NCBI RefSeq assembly: GCF_014697195.1
Contig: NZ_JACJRJ010000002.1
Location: 1-64,000 of the forward strand
Length of the DNA: 64,000 bases
Direction of reading: 5' to 3'
Source of the DNA: Cylindrospermum sp. FACHB-282
Lineage (GTDB): Bacteria; Cyanobacteriota; Cyanobacteriia; Cyanobacteriales; Nostocaceae
The notes under the pieces were generated by a model. The model was not told where the DNA came from. It was given only the letters and a program-made list of their open reading frames with translations, and did not search any database. Shown one piece after another: positions 37,501 to 45,985 of the stretch (its first letter is position 1; every line of letters begins with the position of its first letter). The translations under genes were made by a program, and so were the position numbers.

Positions 37501-37571
37501 TCTTCCCCATTAGGGCAACTTAGCAACTCATCGATTAGCTGGAGATAAGCTTGTTGTCGCTGTTCGTTCAT
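34509..37571 (-). CDS. TPR-repeat CHAT-domain (caspase-like) protease
   Basis: 1020 residues. After an N-terminal helical region (~1-170) there are about eight 43-residue tetratricopeptide-like repeats (pattern NLGNAYSNRIKGDPSENIEQ then AIAYYRAALEVRTR, ~170-480), then a linker and a C-terminal CHAT domain (~690-1020). The catalytic pair is present: His in LHFSCHGSFN (~residue 835) and Cys in LVVLSACETG (~887). CHAT proteases act in regulated cleavage and in defence or programmed death in bacteria; the TPRs probably bind a partner or trigger. The target is unknown. It is a single gene with its own upstream spacer. Confidence 0.9.
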   Translation of the reverse strand: MNEQRQQAYLQLIDELLSCPNGEEPGILQAHQDLLDADFLQTVEAVAEYFAQQGNENNAGWLRNLATQLRGALNLNMSILDLEAYGQFLLEVLQATADSKGDAQVVYPLLAANTDKLNDTFAKLLHRWATNKFAEAEPDTAASIAGLIVNSSNLIQQFPLGNTSRNMEIAITGYEIALTIVTRTVFRQAWARIQNDLGKAYSERIKGNTAENIEQAIAYYIAALEVRTRIDFSQDWARTQHNLGNAYSKRIKGDTAENIEQAIAHYIAALEFRTRIDFSQDWAETQNSLGVAYSKKIKGNTSENIEQAIAHYMAALQVRNHTANPGQEWADTQNNLGAAYSNRIKGDPSKNIEQAITAYSLALKVRIRTTFPNDWAGTQNNLGNAYRDRIRGDKPENIEQAIAVYYLALEVRTRTDFPQEWADTQNNLGNAYSNRIKGDPSENIEQAIAYYRAALEVRTRTTFPQNHAETLFNLGIVYLDAKQFNSAYSTFASAIETVETLRYEIVSGEESKRKQAEKWNQLYRRMVEVCLALGKETEAIEYVERSKTRNLVELILNRDLKTTFPPDVVTKLEQLRDEIASGQYQIQNGKAENPTVLAQHLQELRQQRNELQNQYLPVGYSFKFDRFQSTLDVNTVIVEWYITFEKIIAIVIKPQGQKITVWQSQSEDRKYFYAWINQYLDDYYRQKDQWQNQLEERLKKLAEILQIEEILTIIPKHCDRLILIPHRFLHLLPLHALPVKESYLLDLFPKGVGYAPSCQLLQQVQLRQRNDFQSLFAIQNPTDDLIYADLEVESIQHYFPADKTTVLRQNDATRNALDINLANLAEVNYLHFSCHGSFNLNTPEDSCLYLNGSILNKQVDLNKCLTLGDLFNKDFNLNQCRLVVLSACETGLIDFNNTSDEYIGLPSGFLHAGSSSVVSSLWTVNDLSTALLMIQFNQNMKQDMTVSIALKEAQNRLRNLSLAQFEQILEDLTPQLDKVLAKLRPGQKLIIKEQIKQIKNRGEKPFSHPYYWAGFTAIGI
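36200..37020 (-). repeat. Tandem ~129-bp DNA repeats encoding the TPR units
   Basis: Blocks containing ATAGCTTGTTCGATATTCTC and TGTAAGCATTCCCCAGATTA (plus-strand orientation) recur with a period of roughly 129 bp, one per 43-residue unit. The DNA of adjacent units is similar enough for copy-number change by recombination. Confidence 0.8.
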
Positions 37572-38060
37572 GGGTGGGGGCGGGTGTTAAGTAATACCTC
37601 TCTTAATTATGGAGAATAAACAGGGGTTTTGGGTGGTTGAGGTGGTGATTTCTAGTCCAGAGGCTTGATTTTCTCCCTCGATACAGCGGTTATCGCTTAT
37701 ATGCAATACACTTTGACCTCTCTCCTATGAGGCTATCGTGTACACACAAGTTATCCCATTACCCAAAAGTCTTGAAAAACCTCACCCTGTCCTAACGGAC
37801 ATCCCTCTCCTTGCGAAGGAGAGGGACAGGTTTTGCGTAGCAATAACCAGGGTGAGGTTTAATTTCCTGTATTCTCGCAACCATAAATTGCATTGAGAGA
37901 GACTTGTGTGGATTTAGGGTAATCTACGAGTGTTTGCTTGATCACAAACAACTTTTAAAATATCCTCTAAACAGAAAGCGAACTCTTCGCCAACAAAAAT
38001 CAAATAGGATTCCTAGATATTTTTGCTAATCTGTAATAGTAAATTAAGTGATACAAAAAA
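37572..38060. other. Gap with repeat copy B
   Basis: It holds the 124-bp repeat copy B (37737-37860) and the upstream regions of two divergent genes. No gene supported. Confidence 0.5.
37737..37860 (+). repeat. 124-bp dispersed repeat, copy B
   Basis: Nearly the same as 25344-25467, in the same orientation, including CGTGTACACACAAGTTAT, AACCTCACCCTGTCCTAACG and the AGGGTGAGGTTT end. Confidence 0.88.
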
Positions 38061-39335
38061 ATGCTTTTATTCAAACAGCGTCTATTAACATTAAACACAG
38101 GAATAAAATGTCTAATTTGTTTAGAGGGTTGTATAGTCAATCTGATAACATTCATTCCCCAAAGGGAAGTAGAAGGTTTTGAAACTCATAAATTGAATGA
38201 CCAGGCTGAGGCTGAAAATCTTTACTTAGCAATTATTAAGAACTATGAATCTTTTTCTTCTTCCTCTATAGAAGAAATTCCTATAACTCCTCCTATAACA
38301 GAAACGTTATTAACACAAAGAATATATCTAGAATTTTCTGACAGTAAATCTCACAAGTTTTACGAAGTCGTCGTTAAGGGTACAGAAGTAGTCATTAACT
38401 ATGGTCGAATTGGGGCAAAAGGGCAATTTTCTACTAATACCTACCCTACTGTAGAAAAAGCACGGTTAGCAGCATCTAAAAAAGTTAATGAGAAACTGAA
38501 GAAAGGATATGTGCAAACAGTAAAGAATAAACGAAATCTCTTGGAGCATAAAGATTTAGATATATCTCAATTCATACGTCCAGCTTGGAAACCTATCGTC
38601 AGAGAAGGGGATGATTCGCTACTATCCTCTAAATTCGCGGGTCGTCCTTGGTTAGCTGAAAATGAATCTTGGCCAACTTGCCCTTGTTGCGGTAAGTCAT
38701 CTATGCAACTCTTTTTTCAACTTAATTTGAGCGAATTACCAGAGCCTGTAAAAAGCGAATATGGTACTGGATTAATCCAAATGTTTCATTGTCTTCCTAG
38801 TAACTGTGAAGGAATCCTAAAACCTGCTCAAGTCTACTATGGTAGAACTGCCTATCCCATCCCTAATGTGCTGATTCGGATGATTTCACCAACTTCAGAA
38901 GGGGCTATTCCACCTTTACCAATGATTTATGGGGAAAAATATGGAGTTCATTTTCCTGCTAAAACTATTATTGCTTGGCAAGAAGTGGCAGATTATCCCG
39001 ATTTGGAAGACCTTATAGCCTTGGTTTATGGTTGGGATCAATTGGGAAATGAGACGCTAGAAGATGAAGTGATTGAGCGATTGGGTTTTGAGGATCTGGA
39101 TGATTTTTGTGATTCCATCGCACCTCTAGAAGGAGATAAACTAGGGGGTTATCCAGTATGGGTGCAGGGAATGGAATGTCCTGGCTGCCCCATTTGTCAA
39201 GAACCGATGCGTCAGGTTTTTCAACTAGCTTCTCAGGATAATCTACCTTATTCCTTTGGGGATCTGGGTACTGGACACATTCTTCAGTGCAAGTCACACA
39301 AGCATGAGTTTGTCTTTGTTTGGGCTTGTGGCTAA
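38061..39335 (+). CDS. WGR-domain protein with DUF1963-like C-terminus
   Basis: 424 residues. After ~80 poorly conserved residues comes a WGR domain (RIYLEFSDSKSHKFYEVVVK, then NYGRIGAKGQF, about 87-160), a fold known from PARP enzymes and bacterial MolR-like proteins, where it binds nucleic acid. The rest (~180-424) looks like the YwqG/DUF1963 family, with FAGRPWLAENESWPTCPCCG and two CxxC pairs (CPCC, CPIC) that could bind zinc. No catalytic domain is recognised. The true start may lie downstream of 38061, since the first ~80 residues look atypical (Cys-rich, hydrophobic). Confidence 0.72.
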   Translation: MLLFKQRLLTLNTGIKCLICLEGCIVNLITFIPQREVEGFETHKLNDQAEAENLYLAIIKNYESFSSSSIEEIPITPPITETLLTQRIYLEFSDSKSHKFYEVVVKGTEVVINYGRIGAKGQFSTNTYPTVEKARLAASKKVNEKLKKGYVQTVKNKRNLLEHKDLDISQFIRPAWKPIVREGDDSLLSSKFAGRPWLAENESWPTCPCCGKSSMQLFFQLNLSELPEPVKSEYGTGLIQMFHCLPSNCEGILKPAQVYYGRTAYPIPNVLIRMISPTSEGAIPPLPMIYGEKYGVHFPAKTIIAWQEVADYPDLEDLIALVYGWDQLGNETLEDEVIERLGFEDLDDFCDSIAPLEGDKLGGYPVWVQGMECPGCPICQEPMRQVFQLASQDNLPYSFGDLGTGHILQCKSHKHEFVFVWACG

Positions 39336-39375
39336 TATTTATCATACTCAGGACTTACGCAACTGGCATGGCTTT

Positions 39376-39441
39376 GCAGGGTGCGTCAGACTTGATAATT
39401 AGTTAACCATAAACAGATTTTCGACATCTGACGCACCCTAC
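39376..39441 (-). repeat. 66-bp MITE-like element, copy 2 (reverse orientation)
   Basis: GCAGGGTGCGTCAGA at the left end and TCTGACGCACCCTAC at the right, one mismatch between the arms. The reverse complement aligns with copy 1 through most of the core (GTCGAAAATCTGTT shared). It lies 40 bp after the WGR gene stop. Confidence 0.9.
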
Positions 39442-39596
39442 AATCTTACATTGAGTGTGACACGCAGCTTTAGTCCTAATACTATCCCGAATATTGGTAA
39501 AAGGCAGATTGGCCAACACAATCTCCACTATTGTGCTTTAATGGAACTCGATTTTCGTTGGTTCCTCAATCTTTCTTTCACACAAAGTTTTAATTG

Positions 39597-40916
39597 ATGC
39601 CACTCACACACACACACAAAATTATCAAAGCTAGCTGGTTTGTATCCGGCTTTTTAAGCGTTTTTCTCCTTGGTTCTACTGTCAAAGCCGCAACCGTCGC
39701 TAATTGGCATTTTGACAGCAACCGCAATCATCTAAACTTCAGCACAGATGAAAATGTACAACCCAAAGTGCAAGTACTTACCAACCCTAGCCGTTTGGTA
39801 ATTGATTTGCCAGGTGTGAATCTAGGATATCCCCAAGCTAGCCGCAGAGTTGGGTTTGTCATTAAAGAAGTTGGCATCAGACAGTTTAACGCAGATACGA
39901 CTCGCATTCAGATTACTTTAGCACCTGGTTACAGCTTCGACCCTGCACAGGTGAAGTTGCAAAAGGATTCCTCTAACCGTTGGTCTGTGCAGTTACCTAA
40001 GCCTCTGCAAGTAAGTCCCACTCGACCAATGAGGGCGTTTCAACCCAATATTTCCCCAGGAAGTGATAGAAATTTGTTTGCTGGTGTGGTTCCCTTGCAT
40101 TCACCAATGAAGGCGCTGGAACCGCAGATTAAAGCTTTGATGAGTCGGTACAGCTTTTTGCAAACGGGGATGTTCTTTTTGGATCTGGATAATGGGGATT
40201 ATTTAGATATCGGAGGCGATCGCGTTTTTCCCGCCGCTAGCACCATCAAACTGCCGATTCTACTCGCCTTTTTTCAATCTTTAGACGAGGGTAAAGTCAG
40301 CCTCGATAAACAGCTAACTATGCGCCGTGACTTGGTAGCCAGCGGTTCTGGAGTCATGCAATATGAACGAGTCGGGAAAAAATACACGGCTTTGGAAACC
40401 ATCACCAAGATGAGTGTGATCAGCGACAATACCGCCACCAACATGATTATCGATTATTTGGGTGGCCCAGCGCGACTCAATCAGCGTTTTCGTAGTTGGG
40501 GACTGAAAGACACAGTAATTCGTCGTCTTTTAGGTGACTTCCGGGGAACTAATACCACCAGTCCCCAAGATTTGGCGCGGGCCTTGGCTTTGTTGGTGAA
40601 TGATAAACTAGTTTCTAGCCAAAGCAAAGAACAGGCTTTAGATATTCTGCGTCAGACGAAAACGCGCACATTGCTTCCTGCCGGTTTGGGGAAAGGTGCA
40701 GTTATCGCCCACAAAACTGGCGATATCGGCTTTCTGATTGGTAATGCTGGGTTTATTACTATGCCTAATGGTAAGCATTATCTAGCAGCTATTTTCGTCA
40801 AACGTCCTTATAAAGATGTGAGAGGTAGAGAATTTATTCGCCAAGTTTCTCAGCTAGTCTACAATTACCTAAATCAGCCGATTCCGGTGGCTTCAGCTGA
40901 TTCTCCTAATACGTAA
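39597..40916 (+). CDS. AMIN-domain serine hydrolase of the class A beta-lactamase fold
   Basis: 439 residues from ATG 39597. A signal peptide ends near VKA (residue ~32). An AMIN domain (~35-135; NPSRLVIDLPGVNL) targets periplasmic proteins to cell wall or envelope sites. The hydrolase domain (~180-425) has the three active-site motifs: SxxK in FPAASTIKLP, SDN in MSVISDNTATNM and KTG in AHKTGDIGFL. Class A motifs are complete except that the omega-loop ExxLN is not evident. It could be a beta-lactamase or a cell-wall peptidase or esterase; the AMIN domain favours peptidoglycan work. Confidence 0.88.
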   Translation: MPLTHTHKIIKASWFVSGFLSVFLLGSTVKAATVANWHFDSNRNHLNFSTDENVQPKVQVLTNPSRLVIDLPGVNLGYPQASRRVGFVIKEVGIRQFNADTTRIQITLAPGYSFDPAQVKLQKDSSNRWSVQLPKPLQVSPTRPMRAFQPNISPGSDRNLFAGVVPLHSPMKALEPQIKALMSRYSFLQTGMFFLDLDNGDYLDIGGDRVFPAASTIKLPILLAFFQSLDEGKVSLDKQLTMRRDLVASGSGVMQYERVGKKYTALETITKMSVISDNTATNMIIDYLGGPARLNQRFRSWGLKDTVIRRLLGDFRGTNTTSPQDLARALALLVNDKLVSSQSKEQALDILRQTKTRTLLPAGLGKGAVIAHKTGDIGFLIGNAGFITMPNGKHYLAAIFVKRPYKDVRGREFIRQVSQLVYNYLNQPIPVASADSPNT

Positions 40917-40927
40917 TTGATCCCGTA

Positions 40928-40981
40928 GGGCGGGCATCTTGCCTGCCCTGAAAATGCCTTTAAACAGGCGTCTCGCCTGTT
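40928..40981. terminator. Double hairpin between convergent genes
   Basis: GGGCGGGCA/TGCCTGCCC-type stem (40928-40949) and AACAGGCG/CGCCTGTT (40963-40970 and 40974-40981) lie between the hydrolase and purT stops. Both sit within an outer GTAGG...CTACGG inverted repeat, so it is also a dispersed repeat unit. Confidence 0.6.
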
Positions 40982-40991
40982 CTACGGATTT

Positions 40992-42161
40992 TTAAACTAA
41001 TTTAATTTTACCTGCCGCCAGCGTCGCTTTTTCCCTCGCTTCTTCTACATCTGCACCTTTTGCTAAAGCTACTCCCATCCGGCGATATGGATGAGCATTG
41101 GGTTTACCAAATAGCTTAATGTCTACATCTTTTTCTGATAAAGCATCTGCGACTCCTGTAAAAGTAACTGCATCCGATTGTTCTGAAGCTAAAATTACGG
41201 CGCTGGCTGATGCTCCCAACTGTTCTATATGGGGAATGGGTAAGCCTAAAATAGCTCGTAGGTGCAATTCAAATTCGTTGAGATTTTGGGAAATTAACGT
41301 TACCATGCCTGTATCGTGGGGTCTGGGAGAAAGTTCGGAGAAAATCACTTCGTCTTGGGTGATAAAAAACTCAACTCCAAAAATTCCCGCTCCCCCCAAG
41401 GCATCGGTGACTTTTTGGGCGATCGCCTGGGCATCTAATATCTTATCTTCTGCAATGGCTGCTGGTTGCCAAGATTCTTGATAATCACCTCTTTCTTGAC
41501 GATGTCCAATGGGAGAACAGAAAATTGTTGGTGCATTCCATTGTTTAATGGTGAGTAAGGTAATCTCGATTTCAAAGTTAATGAACTCTTCGACAATCAC
41601 TTTTTGGCTGTCACCTCTAGAATTGGCGATCGCATCCAGCCAAGCTTTCTCCACCTCACTCTGAGTCTGCACCACAGATTGACCTTTGCCAGAAGATGAC
41701 ATCACGGGTTTGACAACATTGGGAAACCCAATTTTATCAGAAGCTGCAATCAACTCTTCTAGAGTCACTGCATAACCATATTTAGCCGTTCTAATCCCTA
41801 ACTCTTGACTTGCTAATTCTCTAATTCTGTCGCGGTTCATTGTGTAGTTAGTCGCCGCCGCTGTAGGAATAACTGTAATTCCTCTTTGCTCAAATTCTAA
41901 CAGCTTTTCAGTTCTAATTGCTTCAATTTCTGGTATAATCAAATCAGGCTGATGCTTACTAACAACAGCTTCTAAGTCATCAGCACTAAGCATAGAAATA
42001 ACTTCATCACAATCAGCCACCTGCATAGCCGGAGCATTAGCATAGCGGTCAACTGCAATCACATAATTGCCTAAACGTTGAGCAGCAATTACAAATTCTT
42101 TGCCTAGTTCACCTGAACCCAGTAACATCAATTTTTTGGGCAGCTTTAGGGAATTTTTCAT
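40992..42161 (-). CDS. purT: Formate-dependent phosphoribosylglycinamide formyltransferase 2
   Basis: 389 residues, full length for PurT. It makes formyl-GAR from GAR, formate and ATP in purine synthesis, independently of folate. An N-terminal Rossmann-like GSGELGKEFVIAAQRLG is followed by an ATP-grasp domain with VVKPVMSSSGKGQSVV and the metal-binding end GIFGVEFFITQDEVIFSELS, then PRPHDTGMVTLISQ. All motifs are intact. Monocistronic. Confidence 0.95.
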   Translation of the reverse strand: MKNSLKLPKKLMLLGSGELGKEFVIAAQRLGNYVIAVDRYANAPAMQVADCDEVISMLSADDLEAVVSKHQPDLIIPEIEAIRTEKLLEFEQRGITVIPTAAATNYTMNRDRIRELASQELGIRTAKYGYAVTLEELIAASDKIGFPNVVKPVMSSSGKGQSVVQTQSEVEKAWLDAIANSRGDSQKVIVEEFINFEIEITLLTIKQWNAPTIFCSPIGHRQERGDYQESWQPAAIAEDKILDAQAIAQKVTDALGGAGIFGVEFFITQDEVIFSELSPRPHDTGMVTLISQNLNEFELHLRAILGLPIPHIEQLGASASAVILASEQSDAVTFTGVADALSEKDVDIKLFGKPNAHPYRRMGVALAKGADVEEAREKATLAAGKIKLV

Positions 42162-42202
42162 AAAATTTATTTAGGGCAACAATCCAAGCATTTTAATTTA
42201 TT

Positions 42203-42700
42203 TTAAATATCATCATCTGAATAGTTGAATCTAGCCCCCCGCAGTTGTAAATCTTTACGTTGCAGTTGTGTTAACCCAATACCCGCGCCTAACTGACACT
42301 CATCTACTAAGGTATCTAACCAAATAGTCTGATTTAGCGTAGCCCCTGTCAAATTTGCCTTTCTCAAGTCGGCTCTGGTAAAATTAACAAATAGAAGGTC
42401 GGCATTAACTAAACTGGTACTTTGTAGATTTGCTACAGATAAATTTCCCCGAATCAAGTTTACTTCATCTAAAATTAAACCAGATAAATCTGCACCTTTG
42501 AGATTGGGAAATTTTAGCTGATTTGGAAATTGTAAAAACCGCATTATACAAATAATATTAGCTTCATTTAAAGATATTTCGGTTAAAAAATAGTAACGTG
42601 CAATTCCCAATTTTTGGAGAATTTGTAAGCGATGCTGGGGGCTTTTTTCTAAAAATTTAATTGCAGTATCGCGCAATTCTTGAGTTGGGGAGTTTAGCAT
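42203..42700 (-). CDS. Pentapeptide-repeat protein
   Basis: 165 residues. An N-terminal helical part (~1-60) precedes about 12 pentapeptide units of A(D/N)LxX type ([35 protein letters not shown]), which fold as a right-handed quadrilateral beta-helix. Function unknown; such proteins are very common in cyanobacteria. It lies downstream of the ABC-2 permease gene, in the same direction, with a hairpin between them. Confidence 0.82.
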   Translation of the reverse strand: MLNSPTQELRDTAIKFLEKSPQHRLQILQKLGIARYYFLTEISLNEANIICIMRFLQFPNQLKFPNLKGADLSGLILDEVNLIRGNLSVANLQSTSLVNADLLFVNFTRADLRKANLTGATLNQTIWLDTLVDECQLGAGIGLTQLQRKDLQLRGARFNYSDDDI

Positions 42701-42728
42701 CCTTGTATGGGTGGTAAGTTTGCCGAGT

Positions 42729-42756
42729 GTAGAGACGTTGTATGTAACGTCTCTAC
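42729..42756 (-). terminator. Hairpin after the ABC-2 permease gene
   Basis: GTAGAGACGTT (42729-42739) pairs with AACGTCTCTAC (42746-42756). Related GTAGAGAC palindromes occur at 49999 and ~24115, so it is a dispersed repeat that may serve as a terminator. Confidence 0.55.
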
Positions 42757-42761
42757 TGTAG

Positions 42762-44597
42762 TTAGCGTGCTGCTAACAGTGCTTTGGTTGCAGACTCCCC
42801 GGCTAATTTGACTTGCTTTGTCAATCGGAAATTTAACAATGTGAGAACAGTCAACTCAGCTAGAAATGCCTTAAAAATTGTGATCGTCTGGGCGTATTCT
42901 ATACCTACCCAAGGGAAAGTTGAAAATAGCCATACAGCAGGATTATCAGATGGGGATATGCTGAGATAGGATAAAATTATCGGGGGTAAAAATATTGCTG
43001 TGGCTATGGTACCAATTGCCCAGAATGAACGCTTGCGATTTTTCATCAACAGCATTATTTGGGCTATAGTGGCGTAAATCATCATTAAAGTGACCGACAA
43101 AGCCACAGCTAAAATTGCCTTAATTTTATCATAATCGCCAATCATCGTCGTATCAGGTGTAAGTACAATCCAAACCATGATTGGTGTAGTAGTAATTACC
43201 AGATTAATGGCGATCGCTAATATTGCAGGGCTTTTTTCTCCCAACATCAAATCTTGCCATAAGGGATAACGTTTATCACTCTTAGAATCAGAGACATTTT
43301 GGTGTCGATATCTTGCCCAATCTTGTATAGTTTGGCGATGAGGCGAGAGAATGGCTATTAATGCCAAAGATATGACAAAATTGAATAACCCTAAGTAGAT
43401 AATTGCCTCTTCTGGTGTATTATTGGAATCTTGCATAGCCAGCCCCAAAAGTATCACTTGAAGACAAGCAACAAACAAATAACTTTGTTTTTTACTTAAA
43501 ATAGTCGCGTTGGGGTTACGAAAGCAACGTTTCATTGCTTGCCAAATGCCGTAAGTACAGATTCCATAATTGACTAGATTGAAGCCAACAAGGCTGACCA
43601 GATTTGCTCCTATTGGTAAATAGAAAAATTGCAATTTTCCTAGGGGCAAATGACCGTAATGATTATTAAAGAAATTGGGAAACAGATGATTTATCATATC
43701 CCAAGGGCTTAACATTCTCAACCAAGCAGTGGGATTGTTTGAGTAGCCGACAGAAGATGATGCCATCACCATTGTTATGAATAAGAACATGAAAATGGCA
43801 GCAGTACCTAACCAAGGTTGAAAGCTACTGAAGAAACGACTAATTAAGCCAAAAAATAGGGCAGCACTGTAGAAGAAAAAACAGCTAGCGGAAAGAATAG
43901 CATAGTAACTAAAAAGGTGGCTTGTGGCGATGCCAGCAGAATGTCCAGCCCATAAATGCAGAGGAATTGCTGTGAGAATGAAGAGATAAATTAAGCAGGG
44001 TACTCCTAGCAGCTTGCCAGTCAATATACTCGCTTCTGACTGGGGACTGAGGCGAATAAAATTCAGTGTACCGCGATGTTCTTCTTTGGCTAAATCGCTG
44101 ATGAGTAAAAAAGTTCCAGCAACTATTAGTGTGAAAACAAAAATTACGCTGATAGAGAGAAAGGTATATTCCCAGTGATCTTTCCACCACAATTGCCAAT
44201 CAATGTCCTTTTGAGGGCAAACATTCTTTGATATATAATTCTGCAAGTTAGTCAGTTCTGTTCTGACTTGCTGAAGTTGTGCTTTGAGATTTGGGATGAT
44301 TGTCAGATCGGCTAGTTGAATCTGTTGATAATTACTTATTTTTTGATTAAGGGCGTCTTGTTGCTGGTAAAGATGGGTTTGTTGTTGTTCGTACAATGTA
44401 CGCAGACGACAGTAGTTATCGGTGAGGGCATATTTTTCATCGGGCAATTGGGTTAACTGGTACAAAAATATTACCAGTTGTAGCAGTAGGGATGAGACTA
44501 GGGCGATCGCTACATTGAAAGTTTTCAGCCGTCCTTTGAGTTCCCGAAACAGTTGGGGATTCCATTCACCCACTTTGTCTACGAAATTGAGCATCAT
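42762..44597 (-). CDS. ABC-2 type transporter permease
   Basis: 611 residues with about 10-12 membrane segments. After the first helix there is a ~100-residue extracytoplasmic loop with a coiled-coil character, then the ABC-2 region ([20 protein letters not shown], a cytoplasmic coupling segment). Its start is 30 bp downstream of the ATPase gene stop, so the pair forms one exporter. Substrate unknown. Isolated ABC-2 pairs of this form export lipids, polysaccharides or hydrophobic compounds, but nothing here specifies which. Confidence 0.85.
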   Translation of the reverse strand: MMLNFVDKVGEWNPQLFRELKGRLKTFNVAIALVSSLLLQLVIFLYQLTQLPDEKYALTDNYCRLRTLYEQQQTHLYQQQDALNQKISNYQQIQLADLTIIPNLKAQLQQVRTELTNLQNYISKNVCPQKDIDWQLWWKDHWEYTFLSISVIFVFTLIVAGTFLLISDLAKEEHRGTLNFIRLSPQSEASILTGKLLGVPCLIYLFILTAIPLHLWAGHSAGIATSHLFSYYAILSASCFFFYSAALFFGLISRFFSSFQPWLGTAAIFMFLFITMVMASSSVGYSNNPTAWLRMLSPWDMINHLFPNFFNNHYGHLPLGKLQFFYLPIGANLVSLVGFNLVNYGICTYGIWQAMKRCFRNPNATILSKKQSYLFVACLQVILLGLAMQDSNNTPEEAIIYLGLFNFVISLALIAILSPHRQTIQDWARYRHQNVSDSKSDKRYPLWQDLMLGEKSPAILAIAINLVITTTPIMVWIVLTPDTTMIGDYDKIKAILAVALSVTLMMIYATIAQIMLLMKNRKRSFWAIGTIATAIFLPPIILSYLSISPSDNPAVWLFSTFPWVGIEYAQTITIFKAFLAELTVLTLLNFRLTKQVKLAGESATKALLAAR

Positions 44598-44626
44598 AGG
44601 AAAAAATTCTCCAAAATATTGACGGA

Positions 44627-45577
44627 TTAAGATGCTTGTTTGTGACCTAGTTTGAGGAAAATACTTTCTAAGTCTTCTTGGGTGCAGTGAAAATTAGTTA
44701 GGGGAATACCTGCGCTAATTAGCGATCGCAATAACTCAGCGCTATCTTCCTGTTTACCAGAAAAATTCACCCGCACGCTGTTTTTGCTTGGGATTACCTC
44801 CCACTCTTCTACCAAAGGTTGATTTTTTAGTTCAGCCACTAATACTTCTAAGTTACCCAAGGTTGAGACTAAAATTTGCTGACGGGCTAGACGTTGGTAA
44901 AGTTCTTGCAGTGAGGCACTTTCTACCAAAAAGCCTAATTCCATAATTCCCACAGAGGTACACAACTCAGCCAAGTCGCTGAGAACGTGGGAGGAAATCA
45001 AAATCGTCATCTCAGCTTCTTGCAAAGCTTTGATGATGTCGCGAAACTGCATCCTTGCAATGGGATCAAGTCCAGAAACCGGTTCATCTAGCAATAGTAA
45101 AATCGGTTCGTGGATAATGGTTCGCGCTAAACTCAAGCGTTGCTTCATCCCCCGCGATAGGGTAGAAATTGGGCTATAGCGTTTACTACCGAGTTGAATG
45201 AGTTCTAAAACTTCGTGTAGGCGTTGAGTACGGCGGGGATCTCGTAAGCGATACAAACGGGCAAAATAATCTAGATAGTCCCAGACTGTCAAATCTTCAT
45301 ATAGGGGATAGTCATCGGGTAAGTAACCCAGACGACGCTTGAGGGTGGGGTTGCTTTTGTCCCGAACTAAGCGATTACCATTAATATAAATCTCACCTGT
45401 AGTTGCTTCCTCCGCTGCTGCTAACATCCTGATGAGAGTTGTTTTACCCGCGCCATTGGGGCCAATCAGTCCGTAAACTTCACCCACCTGGATTTCTAAG
45501 TCAATATTGTTAACGACAATATGTCGGTCAAATTCCTTAGTCAGTCCACTGGTTCTAATTGCTAGTTCTTTTACCAT
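44627..45577 (-). CDS. ABC transporter ATP-binding protein (partner of the ABC-2 permease)
   Basis: 316 residues. It has Walker A GPNGAGKTTL (~38-47), Q-loop, signature LSRGMKQRLSLAR, Walker B LLLLDEPVSGLD and H-loop ILISSHVLSD, all intact, in the CcmA/DrrA-like subfamily of exporter ATPases. The ~90-residue C-terminal extension is usual for this group. It is the first gene of the operon; the permease follows 30 bp later. Confidence 0.93.
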   Translation of the reverse strand: MVKELAIRTSGLTKEFDRHIVVNNIDLEIQVGEVYGLIGPNGAGKTTLIRMLAAAEEATTGEIYINGNRLVRDKSNPTLKRRLGYLPDDYPLYEDLTVWDYLDYFARLYRLRDPRRTQRLHEVLELIQLGSKRYSPISTLSRGMKQRLSLARTIIHEPILLLLDEPVSGLDPIARMQFRDIIKALQEAEMTILISSHVLSDLAELCTSVGIMELGFLVESASLQELYQRLARQQILVSTLGNLEVLVAELKNQPLVEEWEVIPSKNSVRVNFSGKQEDSAELLRSLISAGIPLTNFHCTQEDLESIFLKLGHKQAS

Positions 45578-45985
45578 AGCTGCTAGAATGCGCCTGGAGA
45601 TTAATAGTTAAGCTAACCTCTCTCTACAGCATTTGTCAGGCTTGTTTCGGAAATGGTAACTAGGTTGGAGAAAATTGGCGGAGATTTCCATATATATACT
45701 GACGGGGCAATTGATCAATTGCCCCTACATAATGAGTCTATTTACCTCTTTTAGAACTTACGCACTATACAAATTGAACACGATATGGAGCAACGATAGT
45801 TGGTCATTTTCGGCTTTTGAACATGGCTTTGTAGGGTGCGTCAGAGGTCCAAAATCTGTTCATTATTGCCAAATTATTGGGTCTGACGCACCCTACAACA
45901 GACTTAAGCAATGCTTCATATTCGGTGTTTCCTGTCCGTTAAGTCCTATCTTTTTAAAATTGCTATTGAAATATTTGCTTTTGTC
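45578..45985. other. Gap with MITE copy 3
   Basis: It holds the promoter region of the ABC operon and the 66-bp element at 45831-45896. The flanking segment CATGGCTTTG directly left of the element is also present beside copy 2. No gene supported. Confidence 0.5.
45831..45896 (+). repeat. 66-bp MITE-like element, copy 3
   Basis: GTAGGGTGCGTCAGA (45831-45845) and TCTGACGCACCCTAC (45882-45896) are perfect 15-bp inverted arms. The length equals copies 1 and 2 exactly. Confidence 0.9.

Noticed and set aside
34509-37571. TPR-CHAT as the protease partner of a type III-E CRISPR effector
   Set aside because: No Cas7-11-type gene or other cas gene is present and the CRISPR array is 9.5 kb away; stand-alone TPR-CHAT proteins are common in cyanobacteria.
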